Of a stretch of 64,000 bases of DNA, positions 56,976 to 64,000 are shown piece after piece. The notes under the pieces are model-generated. The model was not told where the DNA came from, ran no database searches, and saw only the letters and a list, made by a program, of their open reading frames with translations. The stretch spans positions 203,831,178-203,895,177 of the forward strand of contig CM071599.1 of the NCBI GenBank assembly GCA_036435485.1, in the 5' to 3' direction. Position 1 is the stretch's first letter, and each line of letters begins with the position of its first letter. This stretch comes from Saposhnikovia divaricata (taxonomy: Eukaryota; Streptophyta; Magnoliopsida; Apiales; Apiaceae). The position numbers were made by a program, and so were the translations under genes.

Positions 56976-59065
56976 CTGCAACTTTGTTTCTTTGCTGAAG
57001 AGGATACAGCTGTGGAGCACAAGTCATCATCTATCTTTGATGTCTCACCTTCACTGTTACTTATTTGCATGTTCCTTTGAAGTTGTCCTTCTTCAAGAGG
57101 TAGTAATCTCTTTCGACTGGGGGAGCCATTCTTGAAATTTTGCACTGAAGGTACCTGTTGGTCATGGGAAGAAGGCGCAGAGCAAGGAGCCTTGTCCTTT
57201 AGAACAACCTTAGGAATCGGTAAATTGTCAATGCAATCGGAGTTATCACCAACTTCATCAATCCCTTCAGACTTCTCTGCTCTTGCAACAGCTTCTCTTT
57301 CCCGCATGATCAATAAAGCCTCAGTTAAGCGATCTCTTGCTAAATCAATGTCAACAATAGGCACCGGATAGTTTGACCCCAATTCCACTCCTGCAGATCT
57401 AAGTACACTAGAAGGTGCATCCCAGGGATGATGGATCCACTCGGAGGGCATTCTTGCTAGCTCAGGCAGCCATTGCCTCACATATTCACCCTCTGGATCA
57501 AATTTAAATCCCTGAACCTGGATCGTAATTGAAGAACAATTAAGATTTGATTTTGAGGTCTCAACAGAAGGTGCCATAAAATCAGCCATTTAGTAAGGTT
57601 CTCAAATTTCTCGAGCATGAGCCTCATAATAAAACACTTGCTTCTAAAAAATTTAGTTCAGTGCATATATGTAATTTTTCGATTGGTTAAAGTGAGAGCC
57701 TATTCCAGTAGAGATTCATTCATGAAATGAGTATATAACGAATCAAAATATTCCTTTTCCTACACACAGTACAACCTAAAAGTATATGTGTGAAATTTCT
57801 CTGTGGTATATTGTACAGGTAAAAAAGACTACATACCAAAATTTTAAGAATATACAAAATAGGAACACTGCAATATATTTCAACCAAAGCTGTAGTCATT
57901 CTATGTAAAGGAAATCAAGATGTACCTGTGGGCTATCCAGACGCTCAAGCTCGTGTCCATCTGGCAAGCTACCTGATATGTATTGCCAACCAAGAATATC
58001 ATTTTCCAAATCTGAGTCCAGAAGGGTATCCCAGAAATACTTCATTCCCCATTGCCATGGTAGAAGCAAAAACTTTACAAAGAACCCGGAAACAATAACT
58101 CTTATTCTATTGTGCATCCACCCAGTCGCCCAAAGCTCTCTCATGCCTGCATCAACTAATGGATAACCAGTACGACCCTGTCTCCAAGCCTTAAAATGGG
58201 CCTGATCTGCTTGCCAAGGGAAATACTTCAGGTTTCTCAGCAGCGATCTTTCATGTGTAAATGGGTAGTTAAAACAAATGTAACGAGAATACTCTCTCAA
58301 TCCTATAGCCCGAAGAAATAGTGCAACACTTTCTTGTCCAACACGATTTCCTTCGTTTGCCCATGTTATCTGCTTCATACGCACGCAGTGAAATACTCTC
58401 CTTACACTCATTTCCCCAAAATGAAGATATGGTGAAAAGAGCGATGTTGTGTTCCCTGCAACTGTTGCCCTCTCCTTTGAGTAATCGATCAGATTTTTTT
58501 CCACGAATGCAGATAGAGCCTTTTCTGCATTACTCCAACCTGGAGACCATCCTCTTCCTAATAAAGCATTACTAGATTTTTCCATTTCATTTTCAAGCCC
58601 CAGATCGTCAACTGAACAATTATCAACTATTCCTGTCATTTGTACATTGGAAACAACCTTAAATTCTGCAGTTATATACTGAGTTTTGTTATCTACTGTT
58701 AATGCTAAAGTATAGTATTAGTTTATGAATGCAAAATATTTATCACAACAATTATTTACAAATTCAGTCCAGCATTGGAGTCTTGAAAATTTAATTAGTA
58801 CAAAAATGCATGCAAGTATGATACAATTACACTATGAGAGTACCTTCGACAGGAACTAAGCGCCACGGAGGAAGATGTGAATCAGGTTCTTTATGCATGT
58901 TTAAGCACCTCTCCCAGTATGCATCAAATGTAGTAAATGCGTGCCCTTCATTATCGTATATTTCCCATGGTTCATACAATAAATCTCCATTATAGCTTTG
59001 TACTGATATACCAAGCTCCCCAAGCTTTTGTTTGATAGTGTGATCACGAACAAGTGAAACAGGAT
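56945..59065 (-). CDS. CRY2: Cryptochrome 2 (CRY2), blue-light photoreceptor; partial, first coding exon not in window
   Basis: CRY2 binds FAD, senses blue light in the nucleus and controls flowering and seedling growth. Three coding exons are visible on the minus strand: 59065-58844, 58665-57926 and 57517-56945. Introns are GT-AG with matching phases, and the product part is about 510 residues. The first visible exon continues the photolyase-like alpha/beta domain (DPVSLVRDH, SYNGDLLYEPWEIY). The second has the FAD-binding core (TSLFSPYLHFGEMSVR, REYSRYICFN, WRQGRTGYPLVDAGMRELW, MHNRIRVIVS). The third holds LPELARMPSEWIHHPWDAP and the CRY2 tail with its DQQVPS and acidic/STAVSSS (DAS-type) motifs. 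CRY2 rather than CRY1 follows from DILGWQYISGSLPDGHELERLD and from the tail. About 105 N-terminal residues (including the DLR region) are missing, probably beyond the Athila insertion. The stop codon comes from a 26-bp duplication. Confidence 0.93.
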
Positions 59066-59335
59066 CTGGATAATAATTAAAACCAAAGAACAATATGATA
59101 TGCCTAGAGACTGTCATGTCGTAGTAAGCAAGTGAACTTCTACATTGTAGTACTATGTATTTATGTCCATGTCAAAAGTGATGCATTTTTAAATATAGTA
59201 GGCTTTATATTTGAAGTCTTACAAAATACTACTATTTCTCTTTTTCTTATGACATGACCCACAAACGATACGCTTCAGCAACAGTATGCAGACACAAGAA
59301 GAATAAGATATGCCCTACAAGGAATTAGGCAGCTT
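59066..59335 (-). other. CRY2: CRY2 intron upstream of the first visible exon
   Basis: The intron's 3' splice site is TTATTATCCAG, ending at 59066. The intron continues to the Athila-like insertion at 59336 and presumably beyond it. No exon was found in this part. Confidence 0.7.
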
Positions 59336-61589
59336 TGATAAGTGCATAATTTTGCATATTTTTATTACCTATTTATTGTTTGAATTCGTATTTTAATAAG
59401 TAATTTTGTTCTATTTCAGGAAATTCAAGAAATTATGAAGAAATGGCAAAATGAAGAAATAAAGTTCAAAAGACCGCAGTTTAGGGCTTAAGAATTGATT
59501 TTTATTTAATAAATATTTTATTTGATTAGAAAATTATATTTATAAATATCTAATAATATTAGGTATTTATTTTTATAATTTTCGGATTAAATTAATTATT
59601 TATTATTTAAAAATTATAAGTCGTGCGGGATAAAAAACATTTCTACGGAACCCATCTATGCACAATATAAACATGGCCAGCCGGTTTTGAATTTTCCATG
59701 CCAAGGAATCTTCCAAAGTGATAGAACATGGGTGCTTTGGTGTATTAGTTGTAAAGTTGTAATAATTTCAATTTTTTTTTATGTAAAAGGTGTGCTAATT
59801 CTTCCTATAAATAGGAATTAATAAACATCTTTGAAGACACATTAGGAGTAGATTAGATTTAGGACACTTCCTACATTATCAGTTGTAATTTTTTCCTTTC
59901 GCAGCTCTTGTAAATTTTTAGTTCATATTTTTCCTGCATTAATTTGTTAATTCTGTTTTTAGCAAATTTTAATTCGAAGCAATCTCTTCCATTTTCTTGT
60001 TTTAATTACAGGCTTCCGTTTCCTTCTTATTTTCTCACAAAACACAATCACACCCTTCTTTTAATTCTATCATTTTTCTGTAACCAAAACCAAAACCAAA
60101 CTCTCTTACCTCTTTTCCCTCTTCTTCTTTCTCCCATCTTCTTTCCTGCTCCTTTTCTTTCCCTCCTTTTCTAAAGCAAACCCATTTCTTCTCTTTAATT
60201 TCGTTCAAAATTCCCTTCCCCTGTTTTAATTAATCATGGTTTTCAGTTGGTTTTGATTTATGGGCTCTCTATTGTTATTAGCGTTTAAGTTGTTGATTGT
60301 TCCTGTTTTCTGTTTTGATGCATACGGTTTCTTGAGTTTGTGAGATAATGAGTAGCTGAGTTAAGTTAATAGTTCGAGTTTGGTTTATTGTTTGTACTAA
60401 GATCTTTCCCGAATTGTACTTCTGAGATGTATTCGAATCGCGATTGAGTTTCCGAGTGTTCGCAAGTTTTGTGCTGAGTTATTTAGAGTGTTCTTTTCTG
60501 TACCGAGTTGAGTTCGCTGTATATTTGCTGGTTTTTGTTTTTGCAAGTTGGTTTGCCGAGTCATTGAGTGTTATTTTTGGTTTTTGGTTATGATTCCCTG
60601 TCATTGAGTTTGTTAAACCGCGTCTGTGATAAGTTTCGTTTCTGATGCATTGAGAAAGTTGTCTGCGTTATTAATTTGTTTTGTTGAGTTTTATTGAGAA
60701 AGTTGTCTGAGTTCCTTGTTTAAGTTCGAGTTATTAGTCCAGTCCAGTTTTCGAATTGCTGTAGCATTTCTGTTGCTTCTTGTTCGTTGCTGAATTATGT
60801 AGCTGGCTTCGAGTGTATTTGGTATAGTAGTTGTGGTTTAGTAGTTCGTTGTTATTTTCGTCTGTGAGTTACGGTTGTTTGTTGTAATTGTGGAATGAAT
60901 TTTCAAGACTGAGCTATGGTTTTTAATGTTGTCGCCAAGTTACTGTATTGCATTCACTGGGTTTAGTGGCTGTTTCCCGGGTTTGTTTGGTTTTATCTGC
61001 GTTTTGAAAGTAAATTGCTGCTGTGTTGTCTAGTATTTTCACTGGCTTCGCTTGATTGTTTTGTTTTGAGTTGTGTTTACGTTTGTAAATTGTGGTGTTA
61101 AGTTTGTCAGAGGATTTACTCCAGTCTGTGTTTAATTGTTCGAGTCAGTGTTCGAGTCAATTGGTTGTTGTGAAAAATCAATGAAAAAGAGTTTTACAAA
61201 TAAAATTTAGTTTAATTTTGAATTTAGGAATTTCATAGTAATTTTAATTTGATTGTTTTTACTCTTTTAGTTTGAATAATAATTTAAATTTTGTTTTCTT
61301 TATTTAAAAAAAAAATAATAAAAAAAAAATAAAATAATAAATTCTGTAAATAAATTTCTTTTAAAAAAAAAATTTTTAAATCACAATTCAGTTTCTAGTT
61401 GAAATTAGATTAATTAAATTTTGTTTTAGTTTTAGAAATTAATAAAAATCCTAAACCCCAAATTGTTCTAGTTCGATTAAATTAGGATTAAGGATTTGCG
61501 AAAATATTATTCCCTGTGGATCGAATCTCAAATATTAAAACGATGATCGTGCGCTTGCGATTTTAATTTGTACCATTTTTAGCACATCA
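59336..61589 (+). repeat. Athila-like 5' LTR (2254 bp)
   Basis: Starts TGATAAGTGCATAATTTTGC and ends TTTTTAGCACATCA, with imperfect inverted ends TGATAAGTGC and TGATGTGCT. The left flank is AGCTT; the matching target copy should follow the 3' LTR. The middle is T-rich with many GAGTT words. Confidence 0.8.
59806..59813 (+). promoter_or_regulatory. TATA box in the Athila-like LTR
   Basis: CCTATAAATAGG, a palindromic strong TATA context, about 470 bases into the LTR. Confidence 0.7.
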
Positions 61590-61595
61590 AGTTTT

Positions 61596-61613
61596 TGGCG
61601 CCGCTGCCGGGGA
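61596..61613 (+). other. Athila-type primer binding site
   Basis: TGGCGCCGCTGCCGGGGA, complementary to the 3' end of plant aspartate tRNA, six bases after the LTR. Confidence 0.88.
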
Positions 61614-62512
61614 ATAATTATTTTTCGCACCTTGATTTTTAATTTTTCGGATTAGTTTTCTTTGCTTGTTTAATTTTTATTTCGTTTTTTTTTTAGGGAA
61701 GTTTGAAATGTCGGGAATCTTCTTACGGAGCGTGGAATTAATCGGAATTTTTGGAAGCATGCTTCGGTAACCCGTATCTCACTCTTTTCGCCTTTTTATT
61801 TTTAGAAAATCACAAAAAAATCAAAAAAATTCAAAAATCACAAAAAAATTGAAAATTGAAAAATCAAAAAAAAATTATTTGTAAATACATATTTGTTGCA
61901 TCATGCATTCATTACTTAGGGCACATCATCTAGATTTTTATTTTCTTGTTTTTAATTTTTCGTACCTATTAAATTGTGGTGATTGCTGGAGGACCCAAAG
62001 GTACGTTAAATTCTTCTTTTCTTTAGATTAGAACACGTAGTGTAAGCATCCATAATTGTTTATCGTTTTTTGTATATATCTTGTTGTGTGTTGCATCATT
62101 TGTAGCCTTAATAAAATTAATTAGACGTTTGCCCCTAGGAATTTCGCGCTCAATTAGGAAGATGCCTAAAATAAACGTAATTAAGACTTATTCACAACCT
62201 TCAGTGTCTAAGGTTCGCCTGGCTGTTAAGATTCGGTGTCTAAGTGACGAGATTGGCCTCTTGGCAATGCCTGCTCTAATCTGGCCGAATCGGTCTGAAT
62301 AATTCTTAATTTACGGAATTTTTAGTGTGTCTTAATGTTAGGAGCAATGTCTAGTTATTCTATTTAGGTAACATTTTTCTTTTGCTTTTTCACCCTTTAT
62401 TTTGAATGTTTATTTTGTGTGCTTATTTTTGTGTGATTAAAATTCGTGCTTAAAATAAAAAAAAAATAAATAAAGAAAAAAAAATAAAATAAAATAAAAA
62501 TAAAAAATAAAA
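61614..62512 (+). other. Leader of the Athila-like element
   Basis: No clear gene. A 73-residue frame at 62081-62302 has no family signature. A-rich runs (62456-62512) lie just before the gag-position ORF. Confidence 0.4.
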
Positions 62513-63865
62513 ATGTGGTCAAATTACAATTCTTATACTCAAGGGTTTGAAAATTATCATGAATTTGAGCAAGATAATAATATGTTTCAACAAACCCTTA
62601 GGAATGACCACTTTTCACCCACCTACAATCCCGGGTGGGGGAATCACACAAATTACTCATGGGATTTCGACGAGGAGTTAGCGAATAATACGATGTGGTA
62701 TGAGTCAACTAGGGAACCTAGTGTTTATAACGAGTCGTCTAGTACTTTTAGTGATTTGCATTATAGTGAAAACGATATTGCAATAAACTCTGAATTAGAT
62801 GCTCTTAATAGACGACTCGAAGCCTTAGAAACCCTTAGAGGCCCTTCACACACATCTTGGCACCCAAATTTCAATTCTCCGAGTCTCGATTTTCAACACG
62901 GCACCGACTCTTATCAAGTCAACGCCATGTTTCAACCAACCTTTCGAAATGACCATTTTACATCATCTTCTAATTCCGGTTGGAGAGATTATCCCGATCT
63001 CTCATGGAACCAAGGGCATAGCTATCAAACTCCGTCTCCACATTTTCAAGAACCGAACTCTTATCAAATTCCGAGTCAACTTGACACCTTAGAAAAGAGT
63101 ATCGAGGCTTTATTGATTTCTCAAGCAGACTTCATGCAAACTAGGCAAATTTTGAACTCTAATGCTCAAGCCTTATCTAAGTTAGAATTTCAAATGAATC
63201 AATTAGCCACCATGTGCGAGCGTGAGACGATAACCACCCCGAATTCACCCGAGGTCAACCCTGAAATTCTTACCACTCAAAGACCTATCGATACTTTCGA
63301 TGATATCATTTCTCCTAGGTCTAATTTTCAAGTTGACACTCCTTTCGGTGGTGATTTTTACGAAGAAGATTCTGATGATGACATCGTTCTTTCTCTAGGT
63401 CAAACAAAGAATCCCGATGATTCTGAGTTTGTGGCTTCACCTAGACAACCACCATCTTCTTCTAGTGAACTTTTCCTTCCATCTTCCAAACCTCTTCCCG
63501 AAAAACCCGAAGAACTTCATACTCAACCAATAGGAGCTGATCTAGTTAAGGAGGTTGTTTCAAGGTCAAATTTGGACGATCATGAGATTGAGTCTCTTCT
63601 TAAACAAGATTTTCAATCGCATTACGAGACTAATCGAGAGCTTCACGAATCTTTTAAGGATTTGACCTCGGAAGAGATGTTTGGAGAGATGATGAATATT
63701 TTTTCCAAATGGGAAACCCAACATGAGGATAGTTCTTGTGATCCTAATTCTGTTGGTAAAAATTTTTCGAAGAGCCACCCCCACCCGTTCCTATTTCTTC
63801 ATTTTCCACTCGTGCTCCATCTTTCATCGAAACTCATGATATTCATAACCAAGAATTTCAAGTAA
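62513..63865 (+). CDS. Gag-position ORF of the Athila-like element, 450 aa, atypical, possibly frameshifted at its end
   Basis: An acidic, asparagine- and serine-rich protein without a zinc knuckle or the usual gag core. Residues about 23-50 and 141-168 are an internal repeat (NNMFQQTLRNDHF and NAMFQPTFRNDHF, each followed by a GW and W motif). Near residue 220 a LEFQMNQLATMCERE segment recalls the heptad region before the C-terminus of Athila gags, with VNPE shortly after. From about 63765 the natural continuation (EEPPPPVP, PSFIETHD) lies in another frame, so a one- or two-base shift in the A/T run near 63759-63768 probably ends the frame early. It may be the product of a non-autonomous Athila derivative. 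Confidence 0.5.
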   Translation: MWSNYNSYTQGFENYHEFEQDNNMFQQTLRNDHFSPTYNPGWGNHTNYSWDFDEELANNTMWYESTREPSVYNESSSTFSDLHYSENDIAINSELDALNRRLEALETLRGPSHTSWHPNFNSPSLDFQHGTDSYQVNAMFQPTFRNDHFTSSSNSGWRDYPDLSWNQGHSYQTPSPHFQEPNSYQIPSQLDTLEKSIEALLISQADFMQTRQILNSNAQALSKLEFQMNQLATMCERETITTPNSPEVNPEILTTQRPIDTFDDIISPRSNFQVDTPFGGDFYEEDSDDDIVLSLGQTKNPDDSEFVASPRQPPSSSSELFLPSSKPLPEKPEELHTQPIGADLVKEVVSRSNLDDHEIESLLKQDFQSHYETNRELHESFKDLTSEEMFGEMMNIFSKWETQHEDSSCDPNSVGKNFSKSHPHPFLFLHFPLVLHLSSKLMIFITKNFK

Positions 63866-64000
63866 TCAATTTGCTTAAACAACATGAAGAAGCGTCTAAT
63901 TGGTCTATGAATGATGTTAGTAATATGAGTTTTATTCTTGCGCCTAATCAGATCATTCGAGTGGTCTATGATATTTGTGTGGGTGAGTTTCTGAATTATG

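Larger units (their letters stand above)
59336..64000 (+). mobile_element. Athila-like Ty3/gypsy element, 5' part (continues past the window)
   Basis: A 5' LTR (59336-61589) is followed by an AGTTT spacer and the primer site TGGCGCCGCTGCCGGGGA, the tRNA-Asp type of the Athila lineage. A long leader and a gag-position ORF follow. The right end and target duplication are outside the window. It lies in the CRY2 intron in the opposite orientation. Confidence 0.85.

Noticed and set aside
57518..57589. Start of a separate gene at an ATG (57589) upstream of the CRY2 last exon
   Set aside because: The CRY2 similarity begins only after a splice acceptor at 57518; the ATG lies in the intron.

Overview
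The window is nuclear DNA of a flowering plant, almost certainly a eudicot. It holds spliced genes for a type-1 protein phosphatase and a CRY2-type cryptochrome, plus a repetitive proline-rich cell-wall protein gene, all set in a dense nest of plant retrotransposons and miniature transposons. The species cannot be fixed from sequence alone. The proline-rich protein style would fit Apiaceae, but this is only an impression.

Layout. 1-2131 is a 1.2-kb tandem duplication that carries one end of a CACTA transposon. 2307-11843 is a decayed Ty1/copia element with TSD CCAAT. Its 5' LTR is split by a 4.6-kb solo LTR (TSD ACACC), and its 3' LTR is fused to RNase H by a deletion. 12253-12795 (minus) is the proline-rich protein gene. 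14393-28105 is a complete and apparently very young Ty3/gypsy element of the Tat/Ogre type: 612-bp LTRs that differ by one base by eye, TSD GTTTG, and an intact 1918-codon gag-pol on the minus strand. Two plus-strand (antisense) genes with their own TATA boxes, one with introns, and two hairpin-rich tandem arrays lie between pol and its 3' LTR. 28106-32500 is AT-rich, with diverged repeats and a split MITE-like element holding a copia-like solo LTR. 32500-33740 plus 43066-44310 (minus) is a relic of another Tat-type extra gene. It is cut in two by a 9.3-kb LARD-like element (33741-43065) with 3.9-kb LTRs. 45100-51500 is AT-rich spacer with a SINE, an hAT-type MITE, a MULE-type foldback MITE, a 115-bp palindrome and a broken RNase H fragment.

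The gene island is at the right. A PP1 catalytic subunit (plus, four coding exons, 325 aa) converges with a CRY2 gene (minus, three coding exons visible, about 510 aa). The first CRY2 exon must lie beyond 64000, because an Athila-like retrotransposon (59336 to beyond the window) has landed in the intron upstream of the first visible exon. A 26-bp tandem duplication at the CRY2 3' end creates the present stop codon and removes about 30 residues of the older C-terminus.

The most interesting system is the Tat element. It looks like a young, possibly autonomous retrotransposon that carries a spliced, independently promoted antisense gene and a second small antisense gene, bracketed by arrays that could seed satellite DNA and form RNA hairpins. 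All domain calls come from motif reading; no database search was run.
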